NCBI GenBank assembly: GCA_017960525.1
Contig: JAGCZA010000083.1
Span: forward strand, 1-34,741
Reading direction: 5' to 3'
Length of the DNA: 34,741 bases
Source of the DNA: Prevotella sp.
GTDB lineage: Bacteria > Bacteroidota > Bacteroidia > Bacteroidales > Bacteroidaceae
The notes beneath the pieces were generated by a model. The model was not told the origin of the DNA and did not search any database. It worked only from the letters and a program-made list of their open reading frames with translations. The position numbers were made by a program, and so were the translations under genes. Each line of letters opens with the position of its first letter. Within the stretch, counting starts at the first letter, position 1. Positions 18,620-26,217 of the stretch are shown here, one piece after another.

Positions 18620-21115
18620 TCACCTTTCCCCCCAACGGAAACCAGCCCCGAGATAACTATAGCGCTTGTTGTCGGGATTGACCACAATTTGCTGAACGAC
18701 GATTTCGGGGTCAATCAGAATGAGTTTCAACGTGTGCTTGCCTGAAACGGCATTGGGGAAGGCGACCTCCAACCACCGGATATTGTCGAAAACCTCATCG
18801 CGGCGAAGTTGCTTCCTGCCCTTCCAGTAGCCACTAAGCAGGAGGTTGTTGTGTGGCGGCAGGGGCTTCAGCACTTTCGATTGGGCAAGATTTTTAGGCG
18901 TGTATTCACCAAACTCGTCGTGCAATCCCTGACGGGCGTCGACGGTCTGCATGGGCTGGTCGTCAAGTTGAACACCCAACCGAAGGCCACGGGCAGGATA
19001 AATGTCCTGCGTAGGCAAAATGCCTATGGCAACGTTCCCACTCCCAGCCAGTTCAATCTCATATTCCAGCCTCGGGCCATCGCCCTTGGGAAATTCCTTC
19101 ATCACATCGGCAGCACCCACGCACCCTTCTCCACGGCCAAGCCCCGGCAGGAGCACCCAGCCCTCGTTGATGCACTTGCAATCAATGGCGGGAATGGAGT
19201 ATTCCTTCGTGTCCTTCGAGGCGCTCAGGTCGTGGCCGACCTTGTAGCCAAGGGTCATCGGGTGGCGGTTCTTCTCGGGAATGCTCCACTTGGTGTAGCC
19301 AATGTGGTTGTCGAGCATCATACCGCTCCATTTGCCGCCCGCCATCACGTTATTGTAATAGTCGGTAAGCCTGCGGTCTTTCTCCATCAGGTTGCACACG
19401 GTGAGGCTATCGCCCATCGTGGCGGCGTTGTAAATCATAGCCACACCGGCACTGGCCACGGCAGGATAATAGACCAACTGGTAGAAGGCGTCTTGTGCCT
19501 CGTCGGGCATCTGCCCCTTCAGAGACTCGCAACGCAGGACAAGCGATTGCCACTGGTTGTTCAGGCGGAGCATCTCCTCGTGGTTGAAGAGGCCGGGCAC
19601 CTGCACTTCGGGCTTGCGCAAGAGGTTCAGTTTCGAGTATTGGGCGATAATCTCCGCACACTCCTTGGCGAAAGAGCCGCCGAATATGCTGGCCGTAAAG
19701 CGTTCCAGCCAAGCCTGCTCGTCGCCCGCCTTGACGCTCTCAGGGTTCCAGGCATAGTCCATTATGAACGAGATGGGCATTTCCTTCGGCTTCAAGTCGC
19801 CCACGTTGATAATCCAGATGCGGTCAATGCCTGAACGATAAGCCTGGTTCAGTTGTTCGCGGAGTTTGGGCACGGTGGTGGTGTTCACCCAGCGGTCGTT
19901 CCACGGGCCGCCGTTCATATCGATATGGTAATAAAGGCCGAGACCGCCCTTGCGCTTCCGCTCGGCTTCGGTTCCCTTGCGGCGGATATAGCCCCAGTTG
20001 TTGTCGCAAAACAAGAGCGTCACGTCGTCGGGCACGGTGAAGCCCGCGTCGTAGTAACGTTGCACCTCGGTGAAGATGGCCCACAACTGGGGCACGGCAT
20101 CAGGGCGCCCGTAGATATCCTTGATGATTTTGCGCTGGCCCTTGACGACCTCGGCCAGTGTTTTCATATTCTCCGCATCGTCACCCTTGCCCATCGCCAC
20201 GTCGCCGTCGCCTCGCATACCGATGGTCACGAGGTTGTCGTAGTCCTTGTTGCGCTCCATACCCTCACGGAAGAACTGGTCTACGCGCTCCTTGTTGGTG
20301 GCATAGTCCCAGGGGCCGACTTGCTCCTTGCGGTGCAGATACTCCTGGTGCGAGCGCATCATCGGCTCGTGATGGCTGGTGCCCATAACGATTCCCATCT
20401 CGTCGGCCAGACGCGGACTTTCCTGGTCGTCTTCGTTGAAGGCCGTCGCCCACATAGCCGGCCAGAAATAGTTTGCCTTCGAGCGAAGGAGCATCTCAAA
20501 GATTTTCTCGTAAGCCTTTGAATTGACGCCACCGAAATGCTTCTCGCACCAAGTGCCAAACGAAGGCCACTCGTCGTTGATGAAGATGCCGCGATACTTC
20601 ACCTTCGGGCCGTCAACGATGGTATTGTCGGGCCACCAGAGTTCGTCTTTGTGAGCCACAGGTGCATCGGCCATCCAGTACCAAGGCGACACGCCGATAC
20701 GACGGGAAATCTCGTAGATGCCGTAAATGGTGCCGCGCTTGTCGCTTCCGGCAACGACCAAGTTCCCGTCCGTGACACATATCTGGTATGTCTCCCAGGA
20801 GCCTTTTATCCTCTTTACGTCGAGTTTCTTCTGCTTGACGAGTTTGTCAATCACTTTGCTCTTCCCGATGGTGCCGACCACTATACAACCGCCCTTCGTT
20901 ATTTGTTCATTTGTATTGAGCGAAGCACTTGTACCCGTCACCTTTCGCACATCATCGCCGAGGTCGCGTGCCGCCCGGACAACGCCTTTCCAGTCGTTCT
21001 CGTCCACCACAATGGTTGCCGTCTTTCCTTTACTGGCGATACAAAACCGCTCCGCCTGAGCCATCACGCTCATACTCGCCCATAGCACTAAGGCCACCAA
21101 TACTACTCGTTTCAT
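18620..21115 (-). CDS. Glycoside hydrolase family 115 (xylan alpha-1,2-glucuronidase)
   Basis: An 831-residue exported enzyme. I start it at the ATG at 21115 (MKRVVLVALVLWASMSVMAQ), which gives a clean signal peptide with a cut near AQA; the frame is open 14 codons further. The central region is recognisably GH115: KYRGIFINDEWPSFGTWCE, then MLLRSKANYFWPAMWATAF, then EMGIVMGTSHHEPMMRSHQE, and later RIWIINVGDLKPKEMPISF. The family removes (4-O-methyl)glucuronic acid from xylan main chains and side branches. A beta-sandwich-like C-terminal part (after about 660) is present. It lies 16 bp downstream of the S66 peptidase gene on the same strand and close to a two-domain esterase, consistent with glucuronoxylan debranching. 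Confidence 0.9.
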   Translation of the reverse strand: MKRVVLVALVLWASMSVMAQAERFCIASKGKTATIVVDENDWKGVVRAARDLGDDVRKVTGTSASLNTNEQITKGGCIVVGTIGKSKVIDKLVKQKKLDVKRIKGSWETYQICVTDGNLVVAGSDKRGTIYGIYEISRRIGVSPWYWMADAPVAHKDELWWPDNTIVDGPKVKYRGIFINDEWPSFGTWCEKHFGGVNSKAYEKIFEMLLRSKANYFWPAMWATAFNEDDQESPRLADEMGIVMGTSHHEPMMRSHQEYLHRKEQVGPWDYATNKERVDQFFREGMERNKDYDNLVTIGMRGDGDVAMGKGDDAENMKTLAEVVKGQRKIIKDIYGRPDAVPQLWAIFTEVQRYYDAGFTVPDDVTLLFCDNNWGYIRRKGTEAERKRKGGLGLYYHIDMNGGPWNDRWVNTTTVPKLREQLNQAYRSGIDRIWIINVGDLKPKEMPISFIMDYAWNPESVKAGDEQAWLERFTASIFGGSFAKECAEIIAQYSKLNLLRKPEVQVPGLFNHEEMLRLNNQWQSLVLRCESLKGQMPDEAQDAFYQLVYYPAVASAGVAMIYNAATMGDSLTVCNLMEKDRRLTDYYNNVMAGGKWSGMMLDNHIGYTKWSIPEKNRHPMTLGYKVGHDLSASKDTKEYSIPAIDCKCINEGWVLLPGLGRGEGCVGAADVMKEFPKGDGPRLEYEIELAGSGNVAIGILPTQDIYPARGLRLGVQLDDQPMQTVDARQGLHDEFGEYTPKNLAQSKVLKPLPPHNNLLLSGYWKGRKQLRRDEVFDNIRWLEVAFPNAVSGKHTLKLILIDPEIVVQQIVVNPDNKRYSYLGAGFRWGER

Positions 21116-21131
21116 ATTATATTCTTTTTTA

Positions 21132-22088
21132 TTATTTATTGTAACGCAAAGTGACACCTTCCGAGGTGACGTTGAGAACCGCCCTTGCGCCCGTCATCAG
21201 GGGAAAGTTGCGCAGATGGGCGTGACCCACGGGGAAGTCGAAACAGACGGGAATGTCGTAGTGCCGCACATACTCGTGAAGCATCGCGTACATATCGTCG
21301 AAGCCGTTTTCAGGATGATTGTATTTGTTGAATTGCCCCACGATGATGCCCCTGACGTTTGGGAGCAGGCCGCGTATCTCCATATTGTGCAACATACGGT
21401 CCACCTTGCTCATCCCCTCCCCCGTGTCTTCCATAAACAGAATGATGCCTGGCAAGAGCAAAGGGTCGAAGTCGGAGCCTGCCAGGTCGTTGTAAACCGA
21501 CAAGTTGCCCCCAACGACAATGCCTTCTGCCTTCCCCTCGACATTGAGCGGATGAGGCGCAACGCGATACTCAGGCAACTCGCCCTCCAACATCCGTCGC
21601 AACGTCTGGCTAACGGTGTCATTGCCCTCATAGGTCTTCAGGGCGTGACACATAGAGCCGTGAATCCCCCTATTGCCCGCCCTCGCCTCGGCACAGAGCA
21701 ACGCCGTAACATCGCTAAATCCGACTATCAATTTGGGGTAGCGGCGAAGCGTATCGAGCGACAAGCGACCCAGCAGATGCGCCGCCCCATCACCACCACG
21801 AGAGCATACGACGGCCTTGACCGACGGTTCGCGCAACGCCCATAGCAAATCGGAAAGACGCTCGTCGATGGTGCCGGCAAACCCGTGGCCGTCGTCGTTG
21901 AGCGCATTTCGGCCCACCACGCAACGATAGCCCCATTTCTCCAACGTCCGCACACCGCCGTTGATGGTGGTCGTATCGGTGGCACTCGAAGGGGAAATGA
22001 TGGCGATGGTGTCGCCACTATGCAAGAACTGGGCCGAAACGACCTCCACCCAACATAGCACCAGCAGGAGCAAACAACCTTTCTTCAT
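21132..22088 (-). CDS. Secreted S66-family LD-carboxypeptidase
   Basis: A 318-residue serine peptidase of family S66, which removes the terminal D-alanine from muropeptides (L,D-bond). The nucleophile segment GFSDVTALLC places Ser125. Glu220 in LFMEDTGEG and a histidine in VGHAHLRNFPL near 289-291 complete the likely triad. I choose the ATG at 22088 (MKKGCLLLLVLCWVEVVSAQ) because it gives a signal peptide and lies 22 nt after a TACCTTTG box. Family members in E. coli are cytoplasmic, so export is notable. It heads a two-gene unit with GH115. Confidence 0.88.
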   Translation of the reverse strand: MKKGCLLLLVLCWVEVVSAQFLHSGDTIAIISPSSATDTTTINGGVRTLEKWGYRCVVGRNALNDDGHGFAGTIDERLSDLLWALREPSVKAVVCSRGGDGAAHLLGRLSLDTLRRYPKLIVGFSDVTALLCAEARAGNRGIHGSMCHALKTYEGNDTVSQTLRRMLEGELPEYRVAPHPLNVEGKAEGIVVGGNLSVYNDLAGSDFDPLLLPGIILFMEDTGEGMSKVDRMLHNMEIRGLLPNVRGIIVGQFNKYNHPENGFDDMYAMLHEYVRHYDIPVCFDFPVGHAHLRNFPLMTGARAVLNVTSEGVTLRYNK

Positions 22089-22110
22089 ACTATCAAGCCC
22101 GATTTTTGCG

Positions 22111-22141
22111 CAAAGGTACAAATTAATAGTCACCAGACAAA
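22111..22141 (-). promoter_or_regulatory. Promoter of the S66-GH115 unit (TTTG-N19-TACCTTTG)
   Basis: On the minus strand the -33 TTTG (22138-22141) is followed after 19 bp by TACCTTTG (22111-22118), then 22 nt to the ATG. This is a complete Bacteroidota-type promoter. It is back to back with the esterase promoter, with only 19 bp between the two -33 boxes. Confidence 0.75.
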
Positions 22142-22160
22142 ATAATTTTTTGTATATTAT

Positions 22161-22192
22161 TTTGCGAGAGTCGCAAATAATGCGTACCTTTG
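22161..22192 (+). promoter_or_regulatory. Promoter of the two-domain esterase with an embedded palindrome
   Basis: TTTG at 22161-22164 is followed after 20 bp by TACCTTTG (22185-22192), with a 30-nt leader before the ATG at 22223. Starting at the -33 box is a perfect inverted repeat TTTGCGA-GAG-TCGCAAA (22161-22177). A protein bound there would block the promoter, so it is a good candidate operator. Confidence 0.75.
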
Positions 22193-22222
22193 CAAAAACT
22201 TCCACAAAAACAATCATTAACT

Positions 22223-23725
22223 ATGAAACAAGCAAGAAGCATTGGCCTGCTATGGCAATTAGTGACGCTGGCACTCCTGTTGCCAGTGGCCGTTTTCGCC
22301 CAAATGCCGGAACGCACATCGGAAGCGACGGCACGTAAATTCACGTTGAACCTGACCGACGACGGGAAGGCGCAGATGGTGTGCTTCCTGCCCAAGGCTC
22401 CTTCGGGGAAAGCCGTTGTAGGCATTCCTGGCGGCGGCTACTCCATGTTGTCAAACACCCACGAGGGAACACTGGCCCACGGTTGGATGAACGAGCAGGG
22501 CATTGCCTACTTCGTGGTGAACTACCGTCTGCCCGACGGCGACCGCACCAAGCCCATCAGCGACGTGGAGCAGGGTTTCCGCATCGTCCGCGACTCGGCC
22601 CAGGTGTGGGGCATCAACCCGCACGATGTGGGCATTATGGGCTTCTCGGCTGGCGGGCACCTCTCGTCGGTCATTTCCACGCACTCGCCACTTGAGGTGC
22701 GCCCCGACTTCACCATTCTGTTCTATCCCGTCATTTCAATGGACGAGCGCGTGTCGCACGTGTGGTCGTGCCGCAACTTCCTCGGCGAAGACCAGAAGAA
22801 TCCCGCCATCGTGCGCGACTTCTCTACCGACAAGGCCGTGCGCCGACACCTCACTCCGCCCGCCTGTATCATCATGGCCAGCGACGACCGTCTCGTGCCG
22901 CCCGTGACCAACGGCGTGCAATACTACTCGGCCATGCGCAACGCCGGCAACGAGTGCGCCATGTATATCTATCCTACTGGCGACCACGGTTTCGGCTTCG
23001 GCCCTTGGTTCAAGTACCACAACCAGATGCTCACCGACCTGGGCAACTGGTTGAAGGCCCGCCATACACCGAAACCCGACGCCATCAGAGTGGCTTGTGT
23101 CGGCAATAGCATCACCGACGGCCACGGTATTGATATGGCTCCCGCCTACGGTTATCCCGCCGAACTCCAGAAGATGCTTGGCGACAAGTATTGGGTAAAG
23201 AACTTCGGCGTGAGTGGCCGCACGATGCTCAACAAGGGCGACTTGCCTTATATGAACGAAATGGCTTGGCGCGACGCCATAGCCTTCAAGCCCGACATCG
23301 TCATCATCAAGTTGGGCACCAACGATTCGAAGCCTCAGAACTGGCAACACGGCGCGGAGTTCAAGGCCGACCTGCAACAGATGATTACCACGTTGCGCCC
23401 CGACCTTGCCCAGCTGGCAACAAAGAAGAAGAAAAAGAAGGGGAAGAAAACCGTAGAACCTCGACCCACACCTGAGATTTACCTCTGCACACCCATCCCC
23501 GCCTTCAAGACGACGTGGAATATCAGCGATGAGGTCATCACCAACAACATCATTCCCATCCAGCAGGAGGTGGCCAAGGAGTACGACCTGAAGGTCATCG
23601 ACTTGCACACCCTCTTTGCCAACGATGGTGACAAGATGCTCTCCGACGGAATCCACCCCGACGGAAAAGGTGCCCGCCGAATGGCCGAAATCATTGCCGC
23701 AGAGACTGGTCTGAAGGAGCAATAA
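22223..23725 (+). CDS. Exported two-domain esterase (alpha/beta hydrolase + SGNH/GDSL)
   Basis: A 500-residue protein with a signal peptide (cut after VFA, near 26). The first half is an alpha/beta hydrolase: oxyanion loop GIPGGGYS at 67-74, nucleophile elbow GFSAGG with Ser142, acid Asp in ASDDRLV near 221, and His255 in GDHGFGFG. The second half (from about 288) is an SGNH hydrolase with block I GNSITDG (Ser296), block II Gly in GVSGRT, block III GTND (Asn367) and block V DGIHP (Asp475, His478). Both active sites look intact. A lysine-rich insert KKKKKKGKK (401-409) interrupts the SGNH domain. Such pairs occur among acetyl-xylan and feruloyl esterases. Beside GH115 the likely job is removing acyl groups from xylan; the substrates are inferred. 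Confidence 0.82.
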   Translation: MKQARSIGLLWQLVTLALLLPVAVFAQMPERTSEATARKFTLNLTDDGKAQMVCFLPKAPSGKAVVGIPGGGYSMLSNTHEGTLAHGWMNEQGIAYFVVNYRLPDGDRTKPISDVEQGFRIVRDSAQVWGINPHDVGIMGFSAGGHLSSVISTHSPLEVRPDFTILFYPVISMDERVSHVWSCRNFLGEDQKNPAIVRDFSTDKAVRRHLTPPACIIMASDDRLVPPVTNGVQYYSAMRNAGNECAMYIYPTGDHGFGFGPWFKYHNQMLTDLGNWLKARHTPKPDAIRVACVGNSITDGHGIDMAPAYGYPAELQKMLGDKYWVKNFGVSGRTMLNKGDLPYMNEMAWRDAIAFKPDIVIIKLGTNDSKPQNWQHGAEFKADLQQMITTLRPDLAQLATKKKKKKGKKTVEPRPTPEIYLCTPIPAFKTTWNISDEVITNNIIPIQQEVAKEYDLKVIDLHTLFANDGDKMLSDGIHPDGKGARRMAEIIAAETGLKEQ

Positions 23726-24746
23726 ACAGACGCTCCAGTTCGGCAGTATCCTCCTCGGTGGTAGCCCAACTAGTGACGAACCGACAGACTGTGTGGTGCT
23801 CATCGAAAGGGCACCACACTTCATATCCGATGTGCTGGCGCAGACGCTCCATATCATCGTTGGGCATAACAAAGAACTGCTGGTTGGTAGGCGAGTCGAT
23901 ATAGGGCCGATAGCCCAAACCATCTACGAAAAGACGGCGCAGGCGCATAGCCTGCCCAACAGCCTGGCGGCCAATCTCGAAATAAAGCCGTGACGAGAAC
24001 AGGGCCTCGAACTGCACGCCGACGACGCGGCTCTTGGCCAACAAGGCTCCGTGGCGCTTGATGCGACTGAGCATGTGGGCGGGTGCATCGCCCTTTGGGA
24101 ACACCACGGCCTCGCCACAAAGTGCACCGCATTTCGTGCCGCCGATATAGAAGACATCGACCGTCTGCGCCAGCAATGGCAACGTCACGTCTGGACTTGC
24201 CGCCAAACCGTAGGCCAGGCGTGCACCATCGACATAAAGCGACAGGCCGTACTCCTGACAGACATCGTGCAAGGCCGTCAGTTCCCCGGCGGTATAGAGC
24301 GTGCCCAACTCGGTGGGGAACGTCGTATAGACCATCCCGGGCCGCACCATGTGCTCGGCGGTCTCGTCGGCGAAATAGGCCTTGAGCCACGCCCGCAGTT
24401 CCTCCACATCCAGTTTCCCATCGTGAGCCGGCAGGGCAATGACCTTATGGCCAGTATACTCCACCGCACCAGCCTCGTGCACATTGATGTGGCCCGTCTC
24501 TGCGCAAAGCACGCCCTCGTAGGGTTGCAACACGCAATTGATGATGGTGGCGTTGGTCTGGGTGCCGCCAGCCAAAAACCACACCTGAGCGTCGGGTGCC
24601 TCGCACGCCTTGCGAATCAGTTGGCGTGCCGACTGGCTGAAGCGGTCGTCGCCATAGCTCTGCGTCCGCTCGCCGTTGGTTTCCACTATGTGGCGCAACA
24701 CGTCCTCATGCGCCCCGTTGTTGTAATCGCTTTCCAGATGAACCAT
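23691..24746 (-). CDS. Low-specificity threonine aldolase / beta-eliminating lyase family
   Basis: A 351-residue PLP enzyme of fold type I, expected to split threonine (or allo-threonine) into glycine and acetaldehyde. The cofactor lysine is Lys205 in YIGGTKCGAL. VDGARLAYG at 172-180 holds the Asp that pairs with the pyridine nitrogen. GGTQTNAT near 60-67 binds phosphate, and SYGDD near 30 is also typical. I start it at the ATG at 24746 (MVHLESDYNNGAHEDVL). Its last 35 bases overlap the end of the convergent esterase gene. Side activities on other beta-hydroxy amino acids are common in this family. Confidence 0.88.
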   Translation of the reverse strand: MVHLESDYNNGAHEDVLRHIVETNGERTQSYGDDRFSQSARQLIRKACEAPDAQVWFLAGGTQTNATIINCVLQPYEGVLCAETGHINVHEAGAVEYTGHKVIALPAHDGKLDVEELRAWLKAYFADETAEHMVRPGMVYTTFPTELGTLYTAGELTALHDVCQEYGLSLYVDGARLAYGLAASPDVTLPLLAQTVDVFYIGGTKCGALCGEAVVFPKGDAPAHMLSRIKRHGALLAKSRVVGVQFEALFSSRLYFEIGRQAVGQAMRLRRLFVDGLGYRPYIDSPTNQQFFVMPNDDMERLRQHIGYEVWCPFDEHHTVCRFVTSWATTEEDTAELERLFIAPSDQSLRQ

Positions 24747-24799
24747 TCTTCTTTGATTGTTTGATAAGGGCACAACTATACAAATAATGGCCATAGAAA

Positions 24800-24865
24800 T
24801 TTGGACGAACCAAACTGGGAGTTTGCCGTAAGCAAACTATGAGTTTGGACGAACCAAATTTTAAA
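24800..24865. repeat. Three-copy 22-bp array with a compensated hairpin core
   Basis: The outer copies (24800-24821 and 24844-24865) have the core TTTGGACGAACCAAA, the reverse complement of the core in the uvrD-mutL array. The middle copy (24822-24843) reads TTTGCCGTAAGCAAA: both arms have changed, so pairing is kept, and the loop now carries the TTGCCGTAA core seen in the lepA array. The array lies between the threonine-aldolase start and the stop of the GlsB-like gene. Confidence 0.9.
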
Positions 24866-24870
24866 GGGGC

Positions 24871-25116
24871 TTACTTCCTCAGGAATGAGGTGATGTAGAC
24901 AATGATGATGGCGCCGATGGTGCCAGTACCAATCTGACCCAGTATGCCTCCCCACTCAGGGATTTCGAGCAGACTGAAGAGCCAACCGCAGAGGGCACTA
25001 CCAAAAAGACCGAGCAGCACGTTGATGATGCAGCCGTAGCCTTCGCCTTTGATTAACTTGCCGGCAAGGAAGCCGGCCAAACCTCCAATGATGAGAGAAC
25101 CAATAAAACCTGTCAT
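24871..25116 (-). CDS. GlsB/YeaQ/YmgE-family small membrane protein
   Basis: An 81-residue, very hydrophobic protein with three glycine-rich spans: FIGSLIIGGLAGFLAG, CIINVLLGLFGSALCGWLF and IGTGTIGAIIIVYI. The pattern GGLAGFLAGKLIKGEGYG followed by NVLLGLFGS is the hallmark of the GlsB/YeaQ/YmgE family (transglycosylase-associated protein Pfam entry), which is linked to stress responses and has no known enzymatic role. Family length is about 80-85 residues, so it is complete. It has its own TAATTTTG box upstream and a 22-bp repeat array just after its stop. Confidence 0.9.
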   Translation of the reverse strand: MTGFIGSLIIGGLAGFLAGKLIKGEGYGCIINVLLGLFGSALCGWLFSLLEIPEWGGILGQIGTGTIGAIIIVYITSFLRK

Positions 25117-25147
25117 AATAATAAATGTGTTAAAGTGTGTTCGGGTG

Positions 25148-25155
25148 CAAAATTA
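25148..25155 (-). promoter_or_regulatory. -7 box (TAATTTTG) of the GlsB-like gene
   Basis: The minus strand reads TAATTTTG 31 nt before the ATG at 25116, fitting TAnnTTTG. No convincing -33 TTTG is found at 19-21 bp. It is divergent from the cysE promoter. Confidence 0.5.
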
Positions 25156-25185
25156 GTTCTTTTTTGCGAAGGAACAGCCATCAGG

Positions 25186-25205
25186 GGCGTTAAAGGGAGT
25201 TAAAG
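25186..25205 (+). promoter_or_regulatory. Shared upstream element with two GTTAAAG half-sites (cysE copy)
   Basis: GGCGTTAAAGGGAGTTAAAG is identical to the element upstream of birA (6888-6907, minus). It ends 25 bp before the TAACTTTG box of cysE, in the same orientation and nearly the same spacing as at birA. Confidence 0.55.
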
Positions 25206-25230
25206 GGCTGAAGAAAAGCCCAAAATGTTG

Positions 25231-25238
25231 TAACTTTG
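25231..25238 (+). promoter_or_regulatory. -7 box (TAACTTTG) of the cysE promoter
   Basis: TAACTTTG lies 24 nt before the ATG at 25263. It rules out the in-frame TTG at 25236, which lies inside the box itself. Confidence 0.65.
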
Positions 25239-25262
25239 CAGCCTGATTCATCATTATTGAGA

Positions 25263-26171
25263 ATGGAAAAGACGAAAAAGAACGAGGTGCTGCTTCACAC
25301 TACTGAAATGTTGTCGCACCTGAGCGAGAAAGAATTGTCGATGATGCCTGCCGGCTCGGCACCCCTCCCTTCTGTGGAGGAAGTGCGCCGCATCGTGAGC
25401 CTTTGCAAGGATATTTTCTTCACCGACTACTTCCATAAGCGGCAGAGCGACAACCAGATGCGTGCCTACCACATAGGCGTGAGTATGGACGAACTGTTCA
25501 CCCTGCTACTCCGTCAGATTGGGCGCGGTCTTCAGTTTTGCGAGGAGTGTAGCGAGGGCGACGTGCTCTGTGCCGCCGAGAAGACCACTATGCACTTCAT
25601 CAAGGCATTGCCCGAAGTGAAACGCCTGCTCTATACCGACGTGGAGGCGATGTTCCAGAGCGACCCTGCGGCCAGGAACTATGGCGAGGTGATTTACTGT
25701 TATCCTGTGATGAACACGATGACGCACTACCGCATCGCCCACGTATTGCACCAGATGGAGGTTCCCGTCATTCCGCGCATCATCACCGAACTTGCCCACT
25801 CACGCACGGGCATCGACATCCACCCTGGCGCACAGATAGGCGAGTATTTTGCCATCGACCACGGCACGGGTGTGGTCATCGGCGAAACGGCCATCATCGG
25901 CTCACACGTGACACTCTACCAAGGTGTGACCCTGGGCGCAAAGAGTTTCAAGTACGATGCGCAGGGCAATATGCTCAACATTCCGCGCCATCCCATCATC
26001 GAGGACCACGTGACCATCTACTCCAACGCCTCCATCCTGGGCCGCATCACCATTGGCCACCACTCCGTGATTGGCGGCAATATCTGGGTGACAACCGATG
26101 TGCCGCCCTACTCACGCATCCAGCAGAGCAAGGCCGTAGATGCCACGTTCCAAGGAGGACTGGGGATTTAA
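25263..26171 (+). CDS. cysE: Serine O-acetyltransferase
   Basis: A 302-residue enzyme transferring acetyl from acetyl-CoA to serine, the first step of cysteine synthesis. The N-terminal half is helical (HTTEMLSHLSEKELSMM onward). The C-terminal third is a left-handed beta-helix of hexapeptide repeats: IDIHPGAQIGEYFAIDHGTG, VVIGETAIIGSHVTLYQGVT, and IIEDHVTIYSNASILGRITI. The active-site His lies in IDHGTGVVIGE. The start at 25263 (MEKTKKNEVLL) is the first ATG after the promoter box. No O-acetylserine sulfhydrylase gene lies nearby, so cysE stands alone here. A hairpin follows the stop. Confidence 0.93.
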   Translation: MEKTKKNEVLLHTTEMLSHLSEKELSMMPAGSAPLPSVEEVRRIVSLCKDIFFTDYFHKRQSDNQMRAYHIGVSMDELFTLLLRQIGRGLQFCEECSEGDVLCAAEKTTMHFIKALPEVKRLLYTDVEAMFQSDPAARNYGEVIYCYPVMNTMTHYRIAHVLHQMEVPVIPRIITELAHSRTGIDIHPGAQIGEYFAIDHGTGVVIGETAIIGSHVTLYQGVTLGAKSFKYDAQGNMLNIPRHPIIEDHVTIYSNASILGRITIGHHSVIGGNIWVTTDVPPYSRIQQSKAVDATFQGGLGI

Positions 26172-26188
26172 GTGATAAGTGAAAAGTG

Positions 26189-26217
26189 ATAAGTGAAAAG
26201 TGAGAAGTTTCACTTAT
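26189..26217. terminator. Hairpin between the convergent cysE and beta-helix genes
   Basis: A perfect 10-bp stem, ATAAGTGAAA and TTTCACTTAT, encloses a 9-nt loop. It lies 17 bp after the cysE stop and overlaps the beta-helix gene's stop codon, so it could end transcription from both sides. It is AT-rich with no long T-run, so strength is uncertain. The preceding bases (26171-26200) are near-repeats of GTGATAAGTGAAAA. Confidence 0.5.

Noticed and set aside
18620-23725. Full polysaccharide-utilisation locus
   Set aside because: No SusC/SusD pair or hybrid two-component regulator is present next to the GH115 and esterase genes, so only a small debranching cluster can be claimed.
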